Below, piece after piece: positions 24,766 through 33,801 of a stretch of DNA of 37,137 nt. Below the pieces are notes generated by a model. The model made no database searches, had not been told where the DNA came from, and saw only the letters and a list, made by a program, of their open reading frames with translations. The translations under genes were made by a program, and so were the position numbers. Positions within the stretch are counted from its first letter, which is position 1; each line of letters opens with the position of its first letter. Source of the stretch: a bacterium 1xD8-48 (GTDB lineage Bacteria; Bacillota; Clostridia; Lachnospirales; Lachnospiraceae); the NCBI GenBank assembly GCA_009917455.1, contig QZDS01000040.1, forward strand, positions 1-37,137, given 5' to 3'.

Positions 24766-25479
24766 TTATGTGATAAGTTCCTTATATTCCGGTTTCAGTC
24801 GATTACAAATATCCACCACTTTTGCGGCAAGAACCTCCATTACATCCAGATAATCTCTCCCAATCTGATAATCCCGCTTAAGCATCGATAATTCTGTACA
24901 CGCAAGCAGAATAACTTCTGCCCCCTGATATCTGAGAGCTTCTGATACTGTTTTAAAATTTTCCATATGTACCGTTTTACCTGCTTTAATATCTTTATAG
25001 ATAACATCCATAATCCTTTTCTGCCCCGTCTCATTCGGTATAACGCATTCTATTTTTTTGTTTTCCAAAGTGCATTGAAATAACCTGCTCTCTATTGTTC
25101 CCACTGTCGCCAGAATACCGACTTTTCTGATTCTTCTATGGAAAAGATAATCTGCTGTTTCTTCGATTGCATCTATCAGAGGAAGCCCCACGTTCTTTTC
25201 TATTTCCTGATGAAAATAATGTCCCGTTACGCAGGGCATTGCCAAAAGCTCTGCCCCCAACGATTTTAACTGTGCTCCGACTGCAGACATTTCTTCTGCC
25301 GGAGACCTGTCACTTAATCCTAATATATAATCAGTTCTGTCCGGTATGGAAGGCTTACTTATCACATAAATTTCCATATGCTCCTGGTCGGTAGCCGCAT
25401 CACTCATCTGCGTTATCAGCTGTAAAAAATATGCCGTCGCCATAGGACCAAGACCACCAATAATTCCTAATTTTTTCAT
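24766..25479 (-). CDS. Aspartate/glutamate racemase family protein
   Basis: A 237-residue cytoplasmic enzyme of the cofactor-independent Asp/Glu racemase superfamily. The N-terminus KKLGIIGGLGPMATAYFL is typical of aspartate racemases. Both catalytic cysteines are present: Cys83 in LAMPCVTGHYF (usually PCNTAH; Asn is replaced by Val) and Cys194 in ILLACTELSML (usually GCTE). Family members interconvert L- and D-Asp or L- and D-Glu by two-base catalysis. It sits 45 bp before the adenylation gene in the same operon, so it probably makes the D-amino acid that enzyme uses. Which amino acid is inferred, not shown. The changed Asn/Thr positions may alter substrate choice. The start at 25479 is the only one that keeps the first strand. 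Confidence 0.9.
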   Translation of the reverse strand: MKKLGIIGGLGPMATAYFLQLITQMSDAATDQEHMEIYVISKPSIPDRTDYILGLSDRSPAEEMSAVGAQLKSLGAELLAMPCVTGHYFHQEIEKNVGLPLIDAIEETADYLFHRRIRKVGILATVGTIESRLFQCTLENKKIECVIPNETGQKRIMDVIYKDIKAGKTVHMENFKTVSEALRYQGAEVILLACTELSMLKRDYQIGRDYLDVMEVLAAKVVDICNRLKPEYKELIT

Positions 25480-25500
25480 CCTGTAAGTATCTCCCCAATA

Positions 25501-27120
25501 TCAATTCACTGCCGGATAGCTGTCATGGTCATAATTATGAGAATTATTGTGCCTGACCGAATAATCCATCATCTGCGCATCCGTCCACATAAAAATAGTC
25601 GGATGGTCCGTTCTTGGCGTCGTATCAAAATGAAACCAGCCTTCCCCCAAATCAACCAGATTCCAGTAGTGCAATGTTTTAGCCGGAATCTTGGCAATAT
25701 CCATATTGGTTATCCCTGCTCTCGTAAGCAGAACCTTTGCGGTCGATGCATATACGTAGCAGTCGCCCTTTTTATCATTCAGCCCTTCGTAAGCCGCTCT
25801 TATTGGATTGCTCTTGTCAGAATCGCTGATATAGGAAATATGTCTTGTCACATAATTAAAGATTGCCCGGGCTTTTTCCACAGGAGTCATTCCCTCCGTC
25901 AGGATATTCGCAAGCACGGCATCCGCCATGGCGTTCACTACGTTAGGGTCGTACACCCGCGGTCGTACCGTTACCGTAACCGTAACGCTTGTACTGTTTC
26001 CCGCATAATCGGTGGCAGTGTAAATCACAGGATATTCTCCTGCCTGTGTCAGGTTCACTGCGCTGCTGTCAACCTTAAGTTCCAGCCCTTCCGGACAATT
26101 ATCCTCCACCACAATATTCTTTTTATAAGAAACTGTATTCCCTATAATCACATTCAAATCTTCTGCTCTCGTAATAACAGGCGCCTCCGTATCCTCCTGA
26201 AGCGTCAACCGGGCTGTCTCGACTACCTCATTTTCCCCCTCGTCCACAAAGCGAATCTGTACTTCCTGTTCCCCGACATATGATAAGTCCGGTTCCTTCA
26301 CAAAAGATACCTTCACTTCTGTTACATCATCTATCGATACGACAAAATCCTCCGGTTCTCTTGGAACCGTTGTATAACTGGAAATATTATGTAACCTTAC
26401 AGTCGGCGGGGTTGTATCTACGATATGCATCTGCGTTTTATAGGTAAGCCCGTCCACTGAAATTTCTACACTTCTCTCTGCCGGTTTGTCATAATTGATT
26501 AAGTTCATTCTGGTTTTAAACTCTGCACTTTCTCCCTCTATCACAAAATCGGAAAGTTTCGGCATCCCGCTTCCGGCTTCCACATATAATTCTTCCACCA
26601 CCTGTGAAATGAATAATTCTGAGGTAATCTCCGCTGTATTTCCTCCTGCATCCGTCAAAAGAAGATTTACTTCCTGCCTTCCGCCTTTGGAAAAATCCGG
26701 CTCCTCAATATAAGACACAGCTACATCTGTTGCATCGTCTATACTTTCCAAAAATTCAGCCGCATCGCATCTTTTATTAATTTCCAGGCTGACAGTTCCG
26801 GGCGTACCCGACGGCGGTATTGTGTCTGCCACCCTAAGTTTAACGTCATGCACGAACCAGCCCTTTCTAAGCCGCATTGCATACTCCCCCGGAACAGACT
26901 TGTCAACGATATCGCTGTCAATCGTAAAATAGCCACTGTCATTTTCGTCTTTCAGAAAATCCTTTGCACAAAATGGCATCCCTGCTTCCACAGTCCCCAT
27001 GTGGTAAACACTGTCATATTCACAAAACCCGATTGTTATTGCTGCGGCCAGAATTATTACCAGACTCAAAATAATAATTACTCTTTTTGTTGTTATTATC
27101 CGTATCGTTCTTTCGAACAT
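25501..27120 (-). CDS. Membrane-anchored Ig-repeat protein with transglutaminase-like domain
   Basis: A 539-residue protein. An N-terminal TM anchor (VIIILSLVIILAAAITIGF, about 14-32) is followed by three to four extracellular Ig/HYR-like repeats (DTIPPSGTPGTVSLEINKRC; DTTPPTVRLHNIS; DTEAPVITRAEDLNV; YTATDYAGNSTSVTVTVTV). The C-terminal transglutaminase-like domain (about 400-515) has Cys454 in KGDCYVYASTAKVL, His484 in TLHYWNLVDL and Asp499 in WFHFDTTP, the complete Cys-His-Asp triad. Such domains in bacterial surface proteins form or cut amide bonds, as proteases, crosslinkers or isopeptide enzymes. In this operon it might act on peptide stems, surface proteins or the amino-acylated polymer. 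The ribosome site AAGGAG is 12 nt from the ATG, longer than normal. Confidence 0.88.
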   Translation of the reverse strand: MFERTIRIITTKRVIIILSLVIILAAAITIGFCEYDSVYHMGTVEAGMPFCAKDFLKDENDSGYFTIDSDIVDKSVPGEYAMRLRKGWFVHDVKLRVADTIPPSGTPGTVSLEINKRCDAAEFLESIDDATDVAVSYIEEPDFSKGGRQEVNLLLTDAGGNTAEITSELFISQVVEELYVEAGSGMPKLSDFVIEGESAEFKTRMNLINYDKPAERSVEISVDGLTYKTQMHIVDTTPPTVRLHNISSYTTVPREPEDFVVSIDDVTEVKVSFVKEPDLSYVGEQEVQIRFVDEGENEVVETARLTLQEDTEAPVITRAEDLNVIIGNTVSYKKNIVVEDNCPEGLELKVDSSAVNLTQAGEYPVIYTATDYAGNSTSVTVTVTVRPRVYDPNVVNAMADAVLANILTEGMTPVEKARAIFNYVTRHISYISDSDKSNPIRAAYEGLNDKKGDCYVYASTAKVLLTRAGITNMDIAKIPAKTLHYWNLVDLGEGWFHFDTTPRTDHPTIFMWTDAQMMDYSVRHNNSHNYDHDSYPAVN

Positions 27121-27153
27121 TTTCTCTGTCGGCTCCTTACTGTCATTCTGATA

Positions 27154-28992
27154 TTATATGGAAAGATGAAACTGCTCACACAGCATGGTAACAGTCATTA
27201 CAATCATCAGGTAATCTATCTCATACGCACCCATCAGCTTAAAATCCTTTTGACTGTATTTCTTTTTCATTTCCTCTACACACTCTGAATCAAATATATG
27301 ATACTTTCTTATTTTTTCATCGCTTATATACTCCATAACCCCGGGCTGAGATACCACCGATGACATTCCCGGCGCCTGAAAGGGGAACTTTTTCCTCTTT
27401 AAAATCTCCTTCGGCACTATTCCTTCACCGGCTTTCTTTAGAATATATTTCTCATTGACGCCATTTAATTTATACTTATCCGGAATCTGTGTCACGAAGG
27501 CCAGAAGCTCCCTGTCCAAAAAGGGATGCCTCCCTTCGACAGAATGTGAGAAAAACATCCGGTCCCCATGTTCACCTAACAAATGGTCGGAAAGCCTAAG
27601 CTTGTAATCTATGTAGGAACGGCGTTTCTGACTGCTCAATCCCTTTAGACGTTCAACATTTACCGGGCTCTTTGCCAAAGCCGAGAAGTTCTGTATCTCC
27701 GCTCTGACGTCTTTACTGTATATCTGACTGTGAAGCTCACGAATATGTGGATGATTGCGCTCATAGCGAAAATAAGGGTCTCCCCACAGCCGTTCGTTGA
27801 CTTCACATTCTTCTTTTGTCATACCGGCTTTCTGCATTTCACGAAACCGGTCCACCATATAGCCTGCATACCCGCAGAAAAATTCATCCGAGCCCTGTCC
27901 TGTTAAAACGGCCTTAGCCGGAGAATGGCTCACCAGCTCTGAAAGCAGATACGCCGCTACATCATAGCTTTCCTTTACTGCGGCCTCTGCATGATAGATA
28001 ACCTGTCCCAGATGCTCCCAGATTTCCTCCTCCGCAACTATAGTACTGTAATGAGTAGAATGAACATAATCTCTGACTATCTTTTGAAAACGACTTTCGT
28101 CCAATTCTCCTGCGCCGATTTCCGCGGAAAAGGAATAGTAACTGTTCAGCAAAAACTTACCAATATAGCAGGCTACAATAGAACTGTCCAGACCTCCGGA
28201 AACGTAAAAGCCAACCGGTACATCTGCCACCAGACGTCTTGAAATAGCTTCTTTTAACAGCTCTCTCAGTTTTTCCACATAATATTTTTCCCCTCTGTCA
28301 TCTTCTTCAGGGCTGTATATTAAATCCCAATATTCAATATCCCGTACCTCGCCATCCATCTTAATCTTCATCATATGCCCGCACTGGAGGGAATAAATAC
28401 CTTCAAAAAATGTTACGGGCGAGACAATGCCCGGAAAATTCATCAGCTGGTCTACCGCTTTGAGATTTAACCTTCTTTCCACTCCAGGGTATTCCAAAAT
28501 TGCCTTGATTTCGGAAGCAAATATCATTCTGTCGTCTGTGACTGTGTAGAACAACGGCGCGATGCCCGTCTGATCCCTTACCAAAAACAACAATTTTTGC
28601 CGACAGTCATACAGGGCAATGGCAAACTGCCCATTAAGATACTGTGGAAAGTCCTCTCCATATTCCTCATAAAGATGCAGGATTACTTCCACATCCGTTT
28701 TTGTCCGAAAAAAATGGCCTTTTGCAAGCAGTTCTGTCCGGAGCCCTGCAAAATTGAAAATTTCCCCGTTACAGACCATGACAATCGTCTTATCTTCATT
28801 CCACACAGGCTGCATGCCGCCTTCCAAATCAAGAAAACTAAGACGGTTGAATCCCAGAGCGATTTCTTCCGACAGAAAGACATCGCTGCCGTCCGGCCCA
28901 CGGTGTTTAATGGTTTTGAGCATGTTGTCTATGATGGTATTATTGATTTGTTCTTTACTTTTATAATTAAATATTCCGCAGATTGCGCACAT
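27154..28992 (-). CDS. Asparagine synthetase B-like glutamine amidotransferase
   Basis: A 612-residue two-domain enzyme. The N-terminal class II glutamine amidotransferase domain has nucleophile Cys2 (MCAICGIF), the glutamine-binding RGPDG (about 31-35) and VCNGEIFN. The C-terminal ATP-pyrophosphatase domain has SGGLDSS (265-271) and a later GQGSDEFFCGYAGY. Length and motifs match AsnB/AsnO-type enzymes, which amidate Asp to Asn with glutamine nitrogen. Relatives in Gram-positives (B. subtilis AsnB, actinobacterial LtsA) amidate cell-wall diaminopimelate, so an envelope substrate is plausible here. Its place between the acyltransferase and racemase genes argues for a role in making or modifying the transferred amino acid. 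The start ATG is fixed by Cys2 and a GAGGAA site. Confidence 0.9.
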   Translation of the reverse strand: MCAICGIFNYKSKEQINNTIIDNMLKTIKHRGPDGSDVFLSEEIALGFNRLSFLDLEGGMQPVWNEDKTIVMVCNGEIFNFAGLRTELLAKGHFFRTKTDVEVILHLYEEYGEDFPQYLNGQFAIALYDCRQKLLFLVRDQTGIAPLFYTVTDDRMIFASEIKAILEYPGVERRLNLKAVDQLMNFPGIVSPVTFFEGIYSLQCGHMMKIKMDGEVRDIEYWDLIYSPEEDDRGEKYYVEKLRELLKEAISRRLVADVPVGFYVSGGLDSSIVACYIGKFLLNSYYSFSAEIGAGELDESRFQKIVRDYVHSTHYSTIVAEEEIWEHLGQVIYHAEAAVKESYDVAAYLLSELVSHSPAKAVLTGQGSDEFFCGYAGYMVDRFREMQKAGMTKEECEVNERLWGDPYFRYERNHPHIRELHSQIYSKDVRAEIQNFSALAKSPVNVERLKGLSSQKRRSYIDYKLRLSDHLLGEHGDRMFFSHSVEGRHPFLDRELLAFVTQIPDKYKLNGVNEKYILKKAGEGIVPKEILKRKKFPFQAPGMSSVVSQPGVMEYISDEKIRKYHIFDSECVEEMKKKYSQKDFKLMGAYEIDYLMIVMTVTMLCEQFHLSI

Positions 28993-29026
28993 GATTTTTA
29001 TTCCTCAATTTCTTCCGAGCCCATAA

Positions 29027-30241
29027 TTATGGCATATGAAAAACTCCAAAAAATCCATCGTAAAAATTTCTTTCACCATCTTCAATAGAGTAAGTATAAT
29101 CTCCACATCCTTCCACCGCTCCTCCCACCTCACAGTCAGCAGCATTTAAATCCGGACTGCATGTCACATATAAATCATCATAATTGATGGATTTTAACAC
29201 CCAAAAAATTTTTCCGTCACTGGTTAACAGACTATAATCAATACTCCATACTACCTCACTATGTGGAAACTCTTCACACTTTTCTATAAAATCAGGCTGT
29301 TCCATTATGGCAAATACCGCATCAGCATCCTCGGCAATTATTTTCTGGTACAAGTCATCTACCCAATTACCACTCTGTGCCGTATTTTCAGTCTCAGTCA
29401 CTTCACTGTCTTCAGATTCTGCTTCTTCTTCCGCGTCCTGTGCCTCTTCCTCCTGTATTTCCTGTTCTTCTTTCTCTTCCGCTTCTCTCTTTAAGGCAAT
29501 TTCTTTCTCCAAAGCCTCCTTTTCTTCAATCTGCTTTAATATACCGTCAAAATCTATACCGGTTGCTGCCTCTCTGTATTTCTCTGCGATTCTTCGAATT
29601 TCGTCATACCTTTCTTTCTCCAACAGGTGTTCCAGATAGGCATTAAGGCACTTCTCCAGAGCTTCCAAAACTCTTTCATCATCCCCTGCCAGCTCCAACA
29701 GTCTGTCAAAAACCTCCAGTCCTCCTTCATAATCTTCGGTTTCAATTTTTTCTTCCGCTATAGCCAGATATTCCACTATCAATTTTTCTTTTATCCTGAT
29801 GTCCTCAGTAAAGCTCCATCCTTCCTCCAACAAACTCGCTTTCTGTTCCAAATCATCACTATATACTCTGTCCGCAGCAAGATAAATTTCCACAATAAAA
29901 TCTATATTCTGTTCCAAAAGCTCCCCGTCCAGACTTCTGACAACAGACAATGCCCTGTCATAAAATGCCGATACTTCATCCGCATCATTCATCTGCAAAT
30001 AAGCTTCTATCCCTCCCACATACGCTTCCATGCATTTCTCATCAATTGCAATTGCATTCTCAAAGGCTATAGCCGCTTCCTCATATTCTCCATTTTCCAG
30101 ATACTTATGCCCTAAATTAATCTGTCGGGATAGCTTATTTTCAGGTGCGGCACTGTAAACACTGATTCCAATCGTTAGTGCAAACACAATAACCGCTAAG
30201 GCAGTAACTATTCCAATAATTTTCCGTCTTTCCATTTTCAT
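29027..30241 (-). CDS. Membrane-anchored TPR protein with acidic coiled coil and unknown C-terminal domain
   Basis: A 404-residue protein. A TM anchor (IIGIVTALAVIVFALTIGISV, about 8-28) is followed by TPR repeats (INLGHKYLENGEYEEAAIAF and further helices to about 240) and a charged coiled coil rich in Glu (about 240-290; EKEIALKREAEEKEEQEIQE). A compact C-terminal domain (about 290-404) has WVDDLYQKIIAEDADAVFAI and two Cys (CSPDLNAADCEVGG) and is not recognised. The TPR entry motif is the same as in the three TPR/LRR proteins, so all four share an origin for this module. Probably an extracellular scaffold joining proteins of the system at the membrane (inference). The gene starts 26 bp after the acyltransferase stop. 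Confidence 0.82.
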   Translation of the reverse strand: MKMERRKIIGIVTALAVIVFALTIGISVYSAAPENKLSRQINLGHKYLENGEYEEAAIAFENAIAIDEKCMEAYVGGIEAYLQMNDADEVSAFYDRALSVVRSLDGELLEQNIDFIVEIYLAADRVYSDDLEQKASLLEEGWSFTEDIRIKEKLIVEYLAIAEEKIETEDYEGGLEVFDRLLELAGDDERVLEALEKCLNAYLEHLLEKERYDEIRRIAEKYREAATGIDFDGILKQIEEKEALEKEIALKREAEEKEEQEIQEEEAQDAEEEAESEDSEVTETENTAQSGNWVDDLYQKIIAEDADAVFAIMEQPDFIEKCEEFPHSEVVWSIDYSLLTSDGKIFWVLKSINYDDLYVTCSPDLNAADCEVGGAVEGCGDYTYSIEDGERNFYDGFFGVFHMP

Positions 30242-30267
30242 TATTTTTCTCCAATTTTAGAGCTTCT

Positions 30268-31863
30268 TTAAAACTGATTATATATAAACTGACTGGCATC
30301 ATATCCGATTCCGTAGATTCCCGTTAAAAGCACCAGCAAAAACAGTCCGTACCAAATAATAAATCTGACTGCATAGGGACGTACTGCAATTTTCTCCCTC
30401 ACGCTGCCTCCGCGCTGTACAAGGCTGACGATAATCATAAGAATTATCCCAAAAGCTAAAACCCCATAATCAGCAGTTGTCAAACCTATATCCAGTAAAG
30501 CACCATTCCAAAGGATATTCCAATTTCCGGCAATAAACATGGAGCCAGCCATACATAGTGTATCTGCTACGCTGCTATAACAGTCGAAAAGGTTCAAACA
30601 GCATACCAGCAGAAAGGTTCTCCCTACCTGAAACAGCTTATAAATTTTTTTCTGCCGGATAACCGGATATCGCCCATGAAATTTATCATAATATGGTTCC
30701 AGTTCCTCGGATACCATTAAGACCAGCCAGTTCGCCAGCCCCCATACGACAAAATTCCAGCTTGCCCCATGCCATATTCCTGTTGCCAGCCAGACAGCAA
30801 AAGAAGCTGCGTACACTGGAAGCCTTTTTCCCACTCTTTCGCCAAAATGCTTACGGGAAAAACCGGAGAATTTCCGAAGCGCCCTGCTTGCTGAAACAGG
30901 ATAGAATACATAGCTTCTAAACCATGCACACATGGAAATATGCCATCTTCTCCAATATTCTTTAAGCGATTTGGAAAAATATGGGCGGTTGAAATTTTCC
31001 TGTACCACAATTCCCAGAGTTTCGGCAATACCAATCGTAATGTCAATGCCTCCTGTAAAGTCCGCATAAAGCTCTACCGTGTAGAACAGCATTCCGACAA
31101 ATATGTATGCACCGTTGTAAATCTCAGTATTTCCTGTAATGGTACTGACTGCCGCCAGAATCCGGTCTGCAACCACCAGCTTTTTAAAATATCCCCATAA
31201 TATCCTCTGAAGGCCACGGCTTACTGCTTTGATATTAAATTTGTGCTCTCCATAGAGAGTTCTGGTCAAGTCCTCAAATCGGCTGATTGGCCCTTGCATC
31301 AGCTGTGGAAAAAAGGAGATAAAAAGCGCCAGCTTAAACGGATTCTTCTCAGCTTTCACAGTCTCCTGATAGACGTCTATCAAGTATCCAATTGCCTGAA
31401 AGGTATAAAAGGAGATTCCCAGCGGCATAACCAGTGTCATAAATGATAACCGGCTGCCTTTTCCAAAGGCAAATATTATACTGTTCACATTAGAAATAAA
31501 GAAGTTCCCGTACTTTACCACTGCCAAAATTCCCAGATTCAAAAGAAGACATATTATAAGCCACTGGCAGCAGATTCGCCTCTGCCTGCTTTTATAACTT
31601 TTCCGTTCCTCTCTGGACATTTCTTCTTTATGCTCTTTTAAATAATCTCCCTCTTTTTCTCTGTTTTTTTCAATTGCTACAGCTGTCAAATATACGGCTG
31701 CCGTCGTCACAAGAATATAAAATAGAAATCGAAAATCGGCAAGAAAATAGAACCAGTAGCTGAACGCCAGCAAAAGCGGCCACTGATATTTCCCGGGAAT
31801 AAGGTAATATACTATAAGCAGCAATACCATAAATCCCAAAAACTCATATGATGTAAACAGCAT
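30268..31863 (-). CDS. DltB/AlgI-like MBOAT O-acyltransferase
   Basis: A 531-residue polytopic membrane protein with around 11 helices. MBOAT-family marks are MPLGISFYTFQAIGYLIDVY (about 146-165), FFPQLMQGPISRFEDL, EYWRRWHISMCAWFRSYVFYP (His308), and the invariant histidine His365 in GIWHGASWNFVVWGLANW. DltB-type enzymes take an acyl or D-alanyl group from a phosphopantetheine carrier at the cytoplasmic face and pass it across the membrane to a surface polymer. The carrier gene lies immediately upstream with a 15-bp gap, as in dlt operons. It is longer than DltB (about 400) and closer in length to AlgI/PatA-type members. The insertion with EEMSREERKSYKSRQRR is a basic cytoplasmic loop. GGAGGG precedes the ATG. 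Confidence 0.93.
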   Translation of the reverse strand: MLFTSYEFLGFMVLLLIVYYLIPGKYQWPLLLAFSYWFYFLADFRFLFYILVTTAAVYLTAVAIEKNREKEGDYLKEHKEEMSREERKSYKSRQRRICCQWLIICLLLNLGILAVVKYGNFFISNVNSIIFAFGKGSRLSFMTLVMPLGISFYTFQAIGYLIDVYQETVKAEKNPFKLALFISFFPQLMQGPISRFEDLTRTLYGEHKFNIKAVSRGLQRILWGYFKKLVVADRILAAVSTITGNTEIYNGAYIFVGMLFYTVELYADFTGGIDITIGIAETLGIVVQENFNRPYFSKSLKEYWRRWHISMCAWFRSYVFYPVSASRALRKFSGFSRKHFGERVGKRLPVYAASFAVWLATGIWHGASWNFVVWGLANWLVLMVSEELEPYYDKFHGRYPVIRQKKIYKLFQVGRTFLLVCCLNLFDCYSSVADTLCMAGSMFIAGNWNILWNGALLDIGLTTADYGVLAFGIILMIIVSLVQRGGSVREKIAVRPYAVRFIIWYGLFLLVLLTGIYGIGYDASQFIYNQF

Positions 31864-31878
31864 TTCTCCCTCCGATAT

Positions 31879-32109
31879 TTACTCTTCCTCTTCCAGCTTT
31901 TGAATCAAGGCATACAGTGCACTGGCAGAATTAAAATTTTCAGGTACGATATCTCTTGCTCTAATCGTTACATCAAATTCTTCCGTAATTTCTGTAACCA
32001 GCGTCACTATATCGAAAGAATCCAGAATTCCTCCATTGATTAAATTCTCCTGCGTCTCAAAATCCACATCCGGGTGCATACTGCTTAAAATCTCTAATAG
32101 TCTTTCCAT
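31879..32109 (-). CDS. DltC-like phosphopantetheine carrier protein
   Basis: A 76-residue acidic carrier. GGILDSFDIVTLV contains Ser31, the phosphopantetheine site, and IVPENFNSASALYALI matches the conserved C-terminal helix of DltC (D-alanyl carrier protein). It would be loaded by the DltA-like enzyme at 23212 and deliver the aminoacyl thioester to the MBOAT protein encoded 15 bp downstream. A 4'-phosphopantetheinyl transferase is not in the window and must be elsewhere. The ribosome site AGGAAAGGAAAG is close before the ATG. Confidence 0.94.
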   Translation of the reverse strand: MERLLEILSSMHPDVDFETQENLINGGILDSFDIVTLVTEITEEFDVTIRARDIVPENFNSASALYALIQKLEEEE

Positions 32110-32136
32110 CTTTCTTTCCTTTCCTGATACAACATA

Positions 32137-33762
32137 CTAATCATAAATTCTATCCACTCCAAACGTTTCAAGCTTCTTTAGCTTTTTCACTTTTTCTACA
32201 TCAACTATCTTATTGACATCATAATCTTCAAAAATCCGAAGCCATAGATATTCCAGATTCTCCATTGATTCAATTCCGGTAATTTTCAATCCATTACTGC
32301 AATGTAATTCCTTCATTGAAATAGATATACTTTTAGTTGCAGAACTCCCTTCTATTTTTTTCAATTTACTGCTTTGCCCGAATGATTCCGAGCTGATATT
32401 TTCAACATTTCCGCACTTTACTTCTTCCAATTCGCTCATATAGAAAGCGTTTCCACTAATAACTGTTATATTTTCCGGTACCTCATAGCTGGAAACTTTT
32501 TTCCCAATCGGATAAGCTATTAACCAGCCTTTACTGACCAGCACCCCTTCAATTGATTCATAATTCATGTTTCCGCTTTCCACCTGTATTTCTTCCAGAT
32601 TTTTGCACCCCACAAATGCTCCACCGCATACCTCTTCAACCTCCTTAGGTATCACATAAGTACTTCCATCTTTTGCAGCCGGATAGGAAATCAGCTTCTT
32701 TCCATCATTTGAATAGAGAACGCCATCCACCGATTTTAAAAACGGATTCTTTTCATCTACAGTGATTTCCTTTAATTCCAGACAAAGTGTAAATGGATTT
32801 CCCCTGTACATATCATTCAGTGGATTTTCTATGGAAGCCGGAATAAAAATGCTTTCCATCGTGTTACACCAGCTAAAGGCCCCTCCCGCTATTCCTGTAA
32901 TTTGTATTTCCTCTCCTTTATAATTTAATCTCTCCGGAATAGAAATGTCTCCCGAATAATAAACATAATTGTCAACTGAATCGTTTGCGATTTCCGCTTT
33001 TTTCTGCCCTTCTTTTTCAAAAAGAGATACCTGAAAATATTCATTGTTCTCATCTAAAGCTCTTACGGTTTCACTTTCCTTTTCGTACATCTGGTTCGAA
33101 TCAAAAATATATACCCAACATATATCTTCTCTTCCTTTATTATCTCTGACCGTAATAAAACTAGAACTCCTCTCCGGCAGGCAGGTCACAACACCGGTAT
33201 CAGATACCGTGGCACAATCCGGATTGCTGCTTGTCCATTTATAATGTTCTCCGGAATCTCCTCCCAGCACTTCCAGTTGTATAACAGGGTCCTCAGTATC
33301 AACACTGCGTGTAATTTTAGTATAATTTAATTGCAATGGTTCTGATTCTTCTCCAGAGCTTTCTGACTCCACAATACCATTTTCTACCTCCAACGGGATT
33401 TCCTCTGATAATTCGTTTAAAATTCTCTGTAGAAATTCTTCCAGCTTAGTGCTGTCTTCCACTCTGCCAATCCCTTCTTTTAAGGTAGCTATAGCGTCCT
33501 CATAGTTACCCGACAAATACTGTGCTTCCGCCTTCCCCATGTATGCTTGTTCACATTTCGGGTCAATGGCTATTACCTGGTCAAATGTTGCCACAGCCTC
33601 TTCATATTCCATATCCTCCAGATATTTCTGCCCTAAATCCAGAAGCCTGTTAATTTTTCCCTCATTTAAATTCGTACTGATAAATAAACAAGCCAGTATT
33701 ACTACAGTTATTACCGCGCAGCTTCCCGCAATCGCCAGTTTCTTTTTTCCTATTTTTTTCAT
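32137..33762 (-). CDS. TPR/Ig-like/LRR membrane-anchored protein (C-terminally short paralogue)
   Basis: A 541-residue protein from the ATG at 33762 (GAGGAAGG about 8 nt upstream; an ATG at 33780 has a site that is too close). Same order as the protein at 21217: TM anchor (LAIAGSCAVITVVILACLF), TPR (LGQKYLEDMEYEEAVATFDQ), Ig-like (YKWTSSNPDCATVSDTGVV), then BspA-type LRRs (GGAFSWCNTMESIFIPASI, GAFVGCKNLEEIQVESGN). It stops with KKLKKLETFGVDRIYD, about 120 residues earlier than the paralogue, losing the terminal internalin-like LRRs. The stop is directly followed by the carrier-protein ribosome site, so the shortening is probably natural. It lies between the DltD-like and carrier genes, inside the dlt-like set. 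Confidence 0.87.
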   Translation of the reverse strand: MKKIGKKKLAIAGSCAVITVVILACLFISTNLNEGKINRLLDLGQKYLEDMEYEEAVATFDQVIAIDPKCEQAYMGKAEAQYLSGNYEDAIATLKEGIGRVEDSTKLEEFLQRILNELSEEIPLEVENGIVESESSGEESEPLQLNYTKITRSVDTEDPVIQLEVLGGDSGEHYKWTSSNPDCATVSDTGVVTCLPERSSSFITVRDNKGREDICWVYIFDSNQMYEKESETVRALDENNEYFQVSLFEKEGQKKAEIANDSVDNYVYYSGDISIPERLNYKGEEIQITGIAGGAFSWCNTMESIFIPASIENPLNDMYRGNPFTLCLELKEITVDEKNPFLKSVDGVLYSNDGKKLISYPAAKDGSTYVIPKEVEEVCGGAFVGCKNLEEIQVESGNMNYESIEGVLVSKGWLIAYPIGKKVSSYEVPENITVISGNAFYMSELEEVKCGNVENISSESFGQSSKLKKIEGSSATKSISISMKELHCSNGLKITGIESMENLEYLWLRIFEDYDVNKIVDVEKVKKLKKLETFGVDRIYD

Positions 33763-33801
33763 TTGTTTTTCCTTCCTCATTTTCCTGACAACTGCCTCAG
33801 A

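Noticed and set aside
29307..29639. Ser-rich plus-strand open frame of 110 codons
   Set aside because: It is the antisense shadow of the Glu-rich coiled coil in the TPR protein.
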